Shown here piece after piece: positions 1 to 8,092 of a stretch of 35,633 nt of DNA. Position 1 is the stretch's first letter, and each line of letters starts with the position of its first letter. The DNA is from Alphaproteobacteria bacterium (GTDB taxonomy: Bacteria > Pseudomonadota > Alphaproteobacteria > ATCC43930 > CGMCC-115725), in the NCBI GenBank assembly GCA_019237135.1, contig JAFAHQ010000100.1:1-35633 (forward strand). Reading direction: 5' to 3'. A program made the translations under genes and the position numbers. The notes under the pieces are model-generated. The model ran no database searches and was not told where the DNA came from. It saw only the letters and a program-made list of their open reading frames with translations.

Positions 1-137
1 ATCTCGCCGTCGATTGGTAGAAGGACGATGTGGCCGCGATCATCGCGCTCTACCATAAGCGGCTGACGGAATTCATGGAGACCACGACCGGGGCCGAAAC
101 TGGTACCAAGCGATTAGCGGCGATCCTTGGTGCTTCT

Positions 138-200
138 CTAATCGGCCGAATTGGCTCCCTGATGGGCCGAATTAATTCCCTGTTCGGTCGGGTAGGGAAT
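138..200 (+). repeat. Three degenerate 21-nt tandem units (LIGRIGS-LMGRINS-LFGRVGN in one frame)
   Basis: ATCGGCCGAATTGGCTCCCTG / ATGGGCCGAATTAATTCCCTG / TTCGGTCGGGTAGGGAATTGG; in frame these read as three 7-aa units; units 2 and 3 can also pair (GGGCC..AATTCCC with GGGAATTGGCCC). Confidence 0.55.
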
Positions 201-299
201 TGGCCCCTTAAGTGGTTGATCTCACGATAGCCAACTCAGGTTTTTCGGCCCCGATATTGACGTTTAGCCAGTATCTTCCCGTCGACCAGGGATCCGGGA

Positions 300-716
300 T
301 CACGAATCGCGCTTTAGGATCTCGACGGTGCCCGCAGCGGGATCGACGCGCAGTTCGTCGCCGGTGCGGAAGAGCCGGGTCACGTCGGCTTCGAACCGAT
401 CGACGAGGGCAACACCAGCAAAAGCCGCCCCCTGGGCGATGATCGGGTTGACCCGGTTGAAGATCAGTCCCAGGGGCACGATCCGCCGCGCCGCCATGTC
501 GTGTAGCATCCAGGCGGTAGCGACCCCGCCTTTGGCGCCGTCGAGGACGAGGATGCGGTTGACATAGCTCTCACCGGCGAGCTTGTGGCTCGGGCGCGAG
601 AAGATCCCGCGGCTGCGGTCGAGATCGTAACGCGCGCTGAAATTGTCGGCGGCGACGAGCGCCGTGCCGCTGACCGCGGGTCCGATGCCGGGATGGCAGC
701 GCAGCACGATCGGCAT
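300..716 (-). CDS. Aconitase X small (swivel, DUF126-type) subunit
   Basis: 138-aa ORF; SGTALVAADNFSARYDLDRSRGIFSRPSHKLAGESY...GAKGGVATAWML...PLGLIFNRVNPI typical of the DUF126/AcnX swivel domain; directly downstream of the large subunit. Confidence 0.85.
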   Translation of the reverse strand: MPIVLRCHPGIGPAVSGTALVAADNFSARYDLDRSRGIFSRPSHKLAGESYVNRILVLDGAKGGVATAWMLHDMAARRIVPLGLIFNRVNPIIAQGAAFAGVALVDRFEADVTRLFRTGDELRVDPAAGTVEILKRDS

Positions 717-1949
717 CTACAGCACCTTCCCGGCCACCGCCGAATCAACGCAACGCTCAAGGCTCGCCAGGCTCGACCGGTAGCCGTAGCCGCCCAGGAT
801 ATTGACGAGCTTTGCCGAGTTCGTCATCAGGCGGGTCCAGCCATTCGCCTCGGCCATCTCGCGCGCATAGCTCTGGTAGAAGCAGATCCCTTGGGCGACG
901 ACCCCACCCGCCGCCTCGATGCGGGCGGTCAGGCCCATCCGGTCGGCGGCGTGCTTGATCTCGGGAGATGTCGCGACGATGACCGTCGTGTCGGGATGGA
1001 TCTGCCGGCCGTCCAGGGCGTCGGCCACGGCTGCGATTTCGTGGAGCGACAATTGCGGCGCCGCAAAAACGACGACGTCGAGCTTGTCACCCGGCGCCGA
1101 ATAGCGGGCGAGAAAGGCCGCGATGTCGGCCGCGCCGATCGGGATCGGATCGGGCGGAGCAACGGCAAGCACCGGTTCCTCGGTGGTGATGCCGGGCATG
1201 TGGAAGAGCGCCACCGACCCGAAGCTCGCCAGGGCGGCGCCAAAATGCTTCAGGGCGTCCGAGCCCGGGGCCGCCGCCAACCCCTCGATCAACGGGACCT
1301 GCCAGTAGGAGCAGCAGGCCTCGCCGACGATGCCGCCCAGCGCACCCCACTCGCTGAGGTCGCGCGGTGCCGCCGTGAGCCGGAACCGCCGGGTGGCGCG
1401 GCGGCTCGCGTCGAGATGGTAGCCGTAGCGCGGGGTCCGGCCGGTCAATGCCGCGGCGAGCGCGGAGGGCCCGCCTTCGAAATTACTGCGGGACCCGAGC
1501 ACGCTGTTCGCATAGATGACCGCTCCGGTATCGCCATAGGCGACGTGCTCGCCGCGGAGCGGTGCCATCACCGTCTGATAGTTGATGCAGGTGTCGGTCA
1601 TCAGCACGCCGAAGGCGGAGAGTGCCGCGATCGCTCGGCGCTCGAGCGCCGCCATCGCAGCGCTCTGGCCGAGCCGGCGATAAACCGCGAAATCGATCCC
1701 GCGCGGATCGGTAATCGCCGGTACCCGGACCCGCCGATCGGGCTCGGGGGCGGCGGCGAGACCTTCGAGAAAGCGCACGCCGGCTTCGCCCAGGGATTCG
1801 GTATCGGCCATGACGTGCGCTTGGCCCACCGCGATGAAATCGGCGGCGTCGAAGAACTCGCCGATGACGATCTGGTGGGCGATCGCCCAGCGCCGCGGCG
1901 CGCCGAGCTTGCCCGCCAACATCGCTCCTTCCTCGTCGCTCAGCCGCAT
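717..1949 (-). CDS. Aconitase X catalytic (DUF521-type) subunit
   Basis: MRLSDEEGAMLAGKLGAPRRWAIAHQIVIGEFFDAADFIAVGQAHVMADTESLGEAG... AcnX-like; alternative GTG start at 1982 overlaps the CoA-transferase stop (GTGA). Confidence 0.85.
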   Translation of the reverse strand: MRLSDEEGAMLAGKLGAPRRWAIAHQIVIGEFFDAADFIAVGQAHVMADTESLGEAGVRFLEGLAAAPEPDRRVRVPAITDPRGIDFAVYRRLGQSAAMAALERRAIAALSAFGVLMTDTCINYQTVMAPLRGEHVAYGDTGAVIYANSVLGSRSNFEGGPSALAAALTGRTPRYGYHLDASRRATRRFRLTAAPRDLSEWGALGGIVGEACCSYWQVPLIEGLAAAPGSDALKHFGAALASFGSVALFHMPGITTEEPVLAVAPPDPIPIGAADIAAFLARYSAPGDKLDVVVFAAPQLSLHEIAAVADALDGRQIHPDTTVIVATSPEIKHAADRMGLTARIEAAGGVVAQGICFYQSYAREMAEANGWTRLMTNSAKLVNILGGYGYRSSLASLERCVDSAVAGKVL

Positions 1950-1978
1950 CGACAAAGCCTTGATCCGACTGACGCCGG

Positions 1979-3208
1979 TCACTCGGAGCCGATCACGATC
2001 TTGCGGGCAAGGAGATCGTCGATCTCGGGCTCTGCAAACCCGGTCTCCCGCAGAATCGCGCGCGAGTGCTCGCCCAACCGCGGCGCCGGATGGCGCAGCG
2101 CGCAGTCGGCGTCGCCAAACCGCACCGGCGGCCGCCCCATGCGGATCGACCCTTCCGAGGGATGCTCGACCAGCGGAAAGAAATCGACGGCGGCCAGCTG
2201 CGCGTCGGCCGGCAATTCGGCGAGCGGGTTGACTGGTCCGCACGGGATGTCCGCGGCCTCAAGCTTGGCGAGCCAGAATGCGGTCGGCTCAGCGTGCACG
2301 CATTCTGCGACCAGTGCATAGAGCTCGGCGATGTGGCGGCTGCGGGTCGGCGCGTCGGCAAGGCGCGGATCCTCGGCGAGCTCGGGCCGCCCGGCGATGC
2401 GGAAGAAATCCCTCCAGTGCCGGTCGGTGTAGGGGAGGATGCAGATATGCCCGTCCGCGGTGCGATGCGGTCGCCGGTCGGGGGCGAGCATTCGGGCATA
2501 GCCGGGCGGCCCGATCGGCGGGTCGAAGGTCATCCCGCCCATATGCTCGGCCATGACGAAGGCGGTCATCGTTTCGAGCATCGGCACTTCGATGGCCTGG
2601 CCTCGGCCGGTGTGCGTACGCTGCAGCAGCGCCGCCATCACCGCATAGACCATGGTCAGCCCAACTGTCTTGTCACCAATCAGGGTGGGGACAAAGCGGG
2701 CCTCGTCGCCCGTCGCCATCTCGAGCGAAACGAGCCCGCAGCCGCCCTGGATGATGTCGTCGAAGGCCGGCCGGTCGGCGAGCGGGCCGTTCTGCCCATA
2801 GCCCTGCGCCGAGCAATAGACGAGCCGCGGGTTGGCCTCTTGCAGCCGCTCCCAGGTAAAGCCGAGCCGGGTCATCGCCTGCACGCGCATGTTGTGCATC
2901 AAGACGTCGCTCTGCGCGACGAGTGCCAGCAATATGGGCACCGCTTCGGGCCGCTTCAGATCGAGCACCAGGGAGCGCTTGTTGCGATTGAGATTGAGGA
3001 AGACGTGGCCCATGTCGCGATGCCTGGCAGGACCGGCATAGCGCATGATGTCGCCGTCGGGCGATTCGACCTTGATCACCTCGGCACCGAGATCGCCGAG
3101 GATTTGCGTCGCCAGAGGCCCGAGGACGACCGTCGTCAGGTCGAGCACCTTGATCCCGGTGAGCGGACCTGGTCTCGCAGCGCTCACCCTGGCATCAGGC
3201 TCTTGCAT
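1979..3208 (-). CDS. CaiB/BaiF (family III) CoA-transferase
   Basis: GPLTGIKVLDLTTVVLGPLATQILGDLGAEVIKVESPDGD..., NLNRNKRSLVLDLK..., family III CoA-transferase motifs. Confidence 0.93.
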   Translation of the reverse strand: MQEPDARVSAARPGPLTGIKVLDLTTVVLGPLATQILGDLGAEVIKVESPDGDIMRYAGPARHRDMGHVFLNLNRNKRSLVLDLKRPEAVPILLALVAQSDVLMHNMRVQAMTRLGFTWERLQEANPRLVYCSAQGYGQNGPLADRPAFDDIIQGGCGLVSLEMATGDEARFVPTLIGDKTVGLTMVYAVMAALLQRTHTGRGQAIEVPMLETMTAFVMAEHMGGMTFDPPIGPPGYARMLAPDRRPHRTADGHICILPYTDRHWRDFFRIAGRPELAEDPRLADAPTRSRHIAELYALVAECVHAEPTAFWLAKLEAADIPCGPVNPLAELPADAQLAAVDFFPLVEHPSEGSIRMGRPPVRFGDADCALRHPAPRLGEHSRAILRETGFAEPEIDDLLARKIVIGSE

Positions 3209-3261
3209 TGCCTGCCTCCACCCCGTACCCCGTTCTCGCCCCGATCCGAAGGAGGAAGGCG

Positions 3262-3603
3262 ATGCCGGTGACGATGTACCACAACCCGCGCTGCAATACC
3301 TCGCGCAGGACCCTGGCGTTATTGCGCGAGAAGGGAGTGGAGCCGACCATCATCGAATATTTGAAGACGCCTTATACGGCGGCGCAGCTGAGGCAGCTCC
3401 TGGGCCAGCTGAAGATGCCGGCGAGCAAGCTCGTGCGGAAGAAAGAAGCTGCCGCCGCCGGCATCGATCCCACGGCGTTGCCGGAGGACGCGCTGATCGA
3501 GGCGATGGCAAAGAACCCGATCATCGTCGAGCGGCCGATCGTCGTCTCGGGACGGAAGGCCGCCCTCGGCCGCCCGCCAGAAGCGGTGCTCTCGGTGCTG
3601 TAG
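3262..3603 (+). CDS. arsC: ArsC-family arsenate reductase (glutaredoxin type)
   Basis: MPVTMYHNPRCNTSRRTLALLREKGVEPTIIEYLKTPYTAAQLRQLL; AGGAGG upstream of ATG. Confidence 0.85.
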   Translation: MPVTMYHNPRCNTSRRTLALLREKGVEPTIIEYLKTPYTAAQLRQLLGQLKMPASKLVRKKEAAAAGIDPTALPEDALIEAMAKNPIIVERPIVVSGRKAALGRPPEAVLSVL

Positions 3604-3611
3604 CCCGGACC

Positions 3612-4418
3612 TCACGGGGCGGGGGTCTGCGCCGAATACTCCGCAGCACAGAACGTGCCGCCCTGATAGCGCTCCGCGATCGGGTCGATCGCCCGACCGG
3701 CCGCGGCCGCCAGCACAGCCTCGGCAAAGGGTTCCGAACCGTCCTGTGGCCGGTAGCCAAGCCGCTCTGCGTTAGCGTTGTCATACCACGAGCGCCGATT
3801 GTTCGAGACGCCGTAGACGATCTCGTAACGGATGTCCGGATGTTCCAGGCCGATGCGCACGAGCTGGGTGTAATCGCGCGGGCTGATCCAGATTGACAGC
3901 CGGCGTTCGTCGATCGGTCGCGGCCCGAAATTGCCGATGCGGGTGCACAGAAACCCGATCCCATGCTTATCGGCATACAGGCTGGCAAGCGCTTCGGCAA
4001 AGGCTTTGCTGACGCCGTATCGGCTGTCCGGCCGCGGCACCACCCGGTGGTCGATCCGATGCTCGCGCGGATAAAAACCGACCGCATGGTTGCTCGTCGC
4101 GACGACAATGCGCTTGACCCGGGCTCGTCGCGCCGCCTCGAATAGGTTGTATGTGCCGACGATGTTCGATTGAAGGATCGGCTCCCATTCGTTCTCGCCC
4201 GAAATACCTCCTAAATGGACGATGCCGTCGACATCGGCGACGATGCGCTTGACCCCGGCTAGGTCCGAGAGCTCGGCGTAACCCACTTCCTCCCCGGCTC
4301 GCGCCGCCGCAAGCGGCACACGATCAGAGAGCCGCAAGACCGGATAGACCTCTTGCAGGCTCTCGCGCAGCGACCGGCCGATGCCCCCGCCCGCACCCGT
4401 GATAAGCACTCGATGCAT
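3612..4418 (-). CDS. NAD-dependent epimerase/dehydratase, uronate dehydrogenase-like
   Basis: MHRVLITGAGGGIGRSLRESL Rossmann start, DGIVHLGGIS, YGVSK motif; overall pattern like bacterial uronate dehydrogenases; AGGAGG upstream of the ATG. Confidence 0.85.
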   Translation of the reverse strand: MHRVLITGAGGGIGRSLRESLQEVYPVLRLSDRVPLAAARAGEEVGYAELSDLAGVKRIVADVDGIVHLGGISGENEWEPILQSNIVGTYNLFEAARRARVKRIVVATSNHAVGFYPREHRIDHRVVPRPDSRYGVSKAFAEALASLYADKHGIGFLCTRIGNFGPRPIDERRLSIWISPRDYTQLVRIGLEHPDIRYEIVYGVSNNRRSWYDNANAERLGYRPQDGSEPFAEAVLAAAAGRAIDPIAERYQGGTFCAAEYSAQTPAP

Positions 4419-4766
4419 TCCGCTCCTCCTGGTGCTCTCGAACCCGTATGTCGCGCGGCGGGTCATGGCACGCCGAGCGCAGCCGCTTCAACCGCCTTCT
4501 CGGTCATTCATCGGTTGTCAAGCGAGTGGTCACAGGATGGCAACCGTGCAACCCGATGATACCAGTCCAAGACTAGACCAGATCCCGAATACCGATGCAC
4601 CTCTGTCAAGCGAGCCGTTCGCTTTTGCCGCTTTGGTGCCGCGAGGAAGCCAAAGGCAGTGACCGTGCAAAGGTCTGAGCCAAGCTTCGATGGCGATCAC
4701 ATGCCAAAAATGCGGCTACGGCGTCAGGATATCGTTAACAACGGGACCGAAAAACCGACAACTACA

Positions 4767-4795
4767 TTGCACGGTGAGCGCCTTGGTGCTATAGC
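4767..4795 (+). promoter_or_regulatory. Candidate sigma70-type promoter of the EPS operon
   Basis: TTGCAC - 17 nt - TATAGC about 110 nt upstream of the export gene start. Confidence 0.35.
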
Positions 4796-4905
4796 AAGTA
4801 GTACCTAGCCGCGAAACGAGATGATCGGGGGCAGCAGTTTCGCACCGGCCATTTGCTGACGGTTAATATTCGTTGAGGTTTGAGAACGCTGGATAGGAGC
4901 GCAGA

Positions 4906-5520
4906 GTGCATCGCACGGGTTTTCGCGCTATCGCAGCGGTCACTGCGCTTATCGTCGCCGGGTGCGGAGGCGGGCCGACGCTACCCCCGGCACCGCCGGC
5001 GTCATCACTGCCCTCCGCTGAGTACCGAATTGGTCCCGGCGACAACATAAACATCTTTGTCTGGCGCAATCCGGAGTTGTCGCTGACCGTGCCGGTCCGG
5101 CCCGACGGTCGCCTTTCGATCCCGCTGGTCGAGGACGTCGTGGCCATCGGCAAGACGCCGACCGCTCTCGCTCGCGAGTACGAACAACTGCTCGGCAAAT
5201 ATATCAAGGAACCTCTCGTCACCATCATCGTAACAGGCTTCGGCGGCCCGATCCCCGACCAGGTCCGCGTCATCGGTGAAGCTGCGCAACCACGCGCGCT
5301 TCCATATCGAGCGGACATGACGTTGCTCGATGCGATGATCGCAGTCGGCGGTCTCACGCGATATGCTGCCGGGAACGACACCGTGCTTATACGGACTGCC
5401 CAGGGCGAGCAGAATACCTATTCGGTCCATCTCAATAGCCTGATCAGAGATGGCGACATCGACAGCAATGTTGCTCTTCGTCCTGGCGATATTTTAATTA
5501 TTCCGCAGCGACTATTTTAG
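4906..5520 (+). CDS. Polysaccharide export outer-membrane lipoprotein (Wza-like; XrtA-system type)
   Basis: Lipobox-like IVAGCGGG, YRIGPGDNINIFVWRNPELSLTVPVRPDGRLSIPLVEDVVAIGKTP; GTG start. Confidence 0.92.
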   Translation: MHRTGFRAIAAVTALIVAGCGGGPTLPPAPPASSLPSAEYRIGPGDNINIFVWRNPELSLTVPVRPDGRLSIPLVEDVVAIGKTPTALAREYEQLLGKYIKEPLVTIIVTGFGGPIPDQVRVIGEAAQPRALPYRADMTLLDAMIAVGGLTRYAAGNDTVLIRTAQGEQNTYSVHLNSLIRDGDIDSNVALRPGDILIIPQRLF

Positions 5521-5623
5521 ATGTGTCGAGCCTTCCTGTGACGGATTGTCGGCACAAGGCTAACCGATCCGAGTGAAATTCGCCGGGGATTGTCGTGCCC
5601 GTTCAACACTATAGGAGCCGGTC

Positions 5624-7204
5624 ATGAGGTGGATACCCTCGCAAGCCATGCCGATCGTGCAAGCGATGTGGCGTCATCGATGGTTTGCCGTGGGTACCGC
5701 TTGGCTCGTTTGCACCGCTGGTTGGATCGGCGCCGCTTTTATACCGACGAGATACGAATCAACGGCGCGAGTCTATCTTAATGCCGATCCGCTCTTGACC
5801 CCGCTCCTGCGTGGGCTGGCGGCGGACACCGACCCTGGCCGCCATCTCGATTTCATGCAGCGCACTTTGTTGAGCCGACCCAATCTGGAGCAGCTAATTC
5901 GCCTTACCGATCTCGACACCGGGATCCAGACCCCTGCAGAGAAAGAAGCGCTGTTCAAACGCCTGGCGAGCGATATTTCGGTGGCACCGGTCACTTTGAA
6001 CCTACTAGCCCTCTCCTACCGCGACAGCGATCCGGTCTTGGCGAAGAATGTCGTGCAGTCGCTGCTGACAATTTTCGCCGAGAAGATGGCCGGCAGCAGC
6101 CGAGCCGAGATGGACAGCGCACAACGTTTCCTAGACGACGAGATCGCCTCTTATCGAGACCAATTGCGCGCTGCCGAGAAGCGCCGGGCCGATTTGGCTG
6201 ACAAATATCCGGATATCGTTCGAAACCGGTCGCCGGACGCGCCGGGGGGCGACGATGCCGGCGTCAATCGGCTTGAACAAGCTCGTGCGGCGGTGGCCCA
6301 ACTGAAGACCGACCTCGCCGATGCCACCAGCAAGCGAGACGCGATTCAAAAAGAACTCGCAGGCGTACCTACAACGCTGACCGTCGACCATGGCCCCCAG
6401 GTGATCGTTACCGGTGGCCACCTGACACCGATCGAAGAGCGGCTACAGGAGCTTCACCGAAATCTCGACACCTTGCTGTTGAAATACACAGAGGAACATC
6501 CGGATGTGAAGGCTGCCCGACAGTCCATCGTCCAGCTCGAGGCCGAGGCGAAGTCATCGGGCGGGGGTGCCGGACAAGCTGGTAACGCGGCAAACAAGGG
6601 ACAGATCGCCAACGGCGCCTATGACCAAATCAAGGTCAGGCTGGTTGACGCCGAGGCTGCCGTCGCCGCCGTGCAGCGCCGTCTTAGCGAGGCTGAGACC
6701 CAACAGACGAAGATCGAAAAGATTGCGCAGTCGGCACCTGGAGTGCTGGTGCAAGCTCAGGACCTTGACCGTGACTACAGCGTTCTGAAGAGCAATTACG
6801 TGGCACTTGTGACCCGGCGCGAATCGACGACAATAGCTAATGCCGCCGATACCAAGACCGAAAAGATCCAATTTCGCATTGTCGATCCGCCTCAGGTGCC
6901 GATCGTCCCGGCCGCGCCGAACCGGCCGTTACTCGTGACAGTGGTGCTCGCTCTCGGTATTGGCGCCGGCTTGGCAGCACCTCTGTTGGTAATGCAACTC
7001 GACCGCTCCTTTGCCACGCTCGGTCAGCTGCGGAACCTCGGGATCCCAATTTTAGGAAGCGTGTCGCGGCTTTCGATTGGTGCGGCTCAGCGGCGTGCCG
7101 CGCTGCAATTGATCGGAGTTACCGCGAGCGCTTTAGTCCTGGTTGCAGTGTACGGAACGTTGCTCATGCTCAGCATCGGCCTCCATTCAGTAGGCGTATC
7201 GTAG
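5624..7204 (+). CDS. XrtA-system polysaccharide chain-length determinant (Wzz/GNVR-like)
   Basis: N- and C-terminal TM segments, coiled-coil centre, PPQVPIVPAAPNRPLLV before TM2; location in the XrtA locus. Confidence 0.9.
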   Translation: MRWIPSQAMPIVQAMWRHRWFAVGTAWLVCTAGWIGAAFIPTRYESTARVYLNADPLLTPLLRGLAADTDPGRHLDFMQRTLLSRPNLEQLIRLTDLDTGIQTPAEKEALFKRLASDISVAPVTLNLLALSYRDSDPVLAKNVVQSLLTIFAEKMAGSSRAEMDSAQRFLDDEIASYRDQLRAAEKRRADLADKYPDIVRNRSPDAPGGDDAGVNRLEQARAAVAQLKTDLADATSKRDAIQKELAGVPTTLTVDHGPQVIVTGGHLTPIEERLQELHRNLDTLLLKYTEEHPDVKAARQSIVQLEAEAKSSGGGAGQAGNAANKGQIANGAYDQIKVRLVDAEAAVAAVQRRLSEAETQQTKIEKIAQSAPGVLVQAQDLDRDYSVLKSNYVALVTRRESTTIANAADTKTEKIQFRIVDPPQVPIVPAAPNRPLLVTVVLALGIGAGLAAPLLVMQLDRSFATLGQLRNLGIPILGSVSRLSIGAAQRRAALQLIGVTASALVLVAVYGTLLMLSIGLHSVGVS

Positions 7205-8092
7205 ATGGCAGAATCGATTGGGTTGATCGAACGCGCTGCGGCGCTGCTGCGCCAACGGGACGCGAACGAATCTGCCGCGTTGCCGCCAACCGACGGAGAG
7301 GCCGGTACTAGCGACAGTGGCCCGGAACTGGTTCTTGATCGCGGCCGTCTCGCCAATTACGGGATCACCATGCCCTCGTCGGCACGATCGCGAACCGTCG
7401 AGGAGTTCCGCCTCGTAAAGCGGAACCTGATGACCCAATTCTCGCACGGCGTCTCGAGCGAGGATCAGCGATCCAGCCGGCTGATCATGGTAACGAGCGC
7501 TCGGCCGGGCGAAGGCAAGACATTCATCTCGCTCAACCTCGCTCTTGCTTTCGCCTCGGAGAGAGATGTCAAAGCGCTGCTGGTCGATGTCGATACGCAA
7601 CACTCGACCCTGCGGACAATCCTTGGGATCTCGGGGCAGGAAGGTATCGTCGACGTATTGGCGGGAAACCGCGAATTATCCGAGATGCTTATCCAGACGA
7701 ATGTCCCAAATCTGATGATCCTCCCGGCCGGCCGGGGCGGCCCGCACGTCCCGGAGCTGTTTTCGAGCAATCGCATGGCGATCCTGATGGCCCAAATGAC
7801 ACGGCGCTTCGCCGATCACTACATCATCATCGACACCCCACCCTGCATGGCGAGCAGCGACGCCGCCGCGCTTGCGCCGCTGGTTGGACAGATCGTCTTT
7901 ATCGTCGAGGCGCATCATACGCAGCAGGTGGAGATCGAAGCGAGTCTGAGCATGCTCAGCGCCTGTCCCCGGATCAGTCTTCTCCTAAATAAGACCAATG
8001 CGATGGCGGGCGAGCATTTTGGCTCTTACCAGTATTATTATTATTCCCAAGGTCGTGAGAGTGATGTGCTGCGCTCGGAAAATCCCGCGTAA
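7205..8092 (+). CDS. XrtA-associated tyrosine autokinase (CpsD/CapB type)
   Basis: Walker A SARPGEGKTFISLNLALAFA, LLVDVDTQHSTL, IIIDTPPC, C-terminal Tyr cluster QYYYYSQGRE. Confidence 0.92.
   Translation: MAESIGLIERAAALLRQRDANESAALPPTDGEAGTSDSGPELVLDRGRLANYGITMPSSARSRTVEEFRLVKRNLMTQFSHGVSSEDQRSSRLIMVTSARPGEGKTFISLNLALAFASERDVKALLVDVDTQHSTLRTILGISGQEGIVDVLAGNRELSEMLIQTNVPNLMILPAGRGGPHVPELFSSNRMAILMAQMTRRFADHYIIIDTPPCMASSDAAALAPLVGQIVFIVEAHHTQQVEIEASLSMLSACPRISLLLNKTNAMAGEHFGSYQYYYYSQGRESDVLRSENPA

Noticed and set aside
585-2321. 578-aa plus-strand ORF
   Set aside because: Antisense to the AcnX/CoA-transferase genes; Arg/Gly/Asp-rich shadow ORF typical of GC-rich DNA.
2066-3271. 401-aa plus-strand ORF
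   Set aside because: Antisense shadow of the CaiB/BaiF CoA-transferase, which has clear family motifs.
4516-4614. Direct repeat TGTCAAGCGAG at 4516 and 4604
   Set aside because: Only 11 nt, two copies, no inverted structure or associated mobile gene.
4600-5623. Sigma54 promoter for the EPS operon (expected if PrsK/PrsR-controlled)
   Set aside because: No GG-N10-GC arrangement with reasonable -24/-12 match was found by eye.
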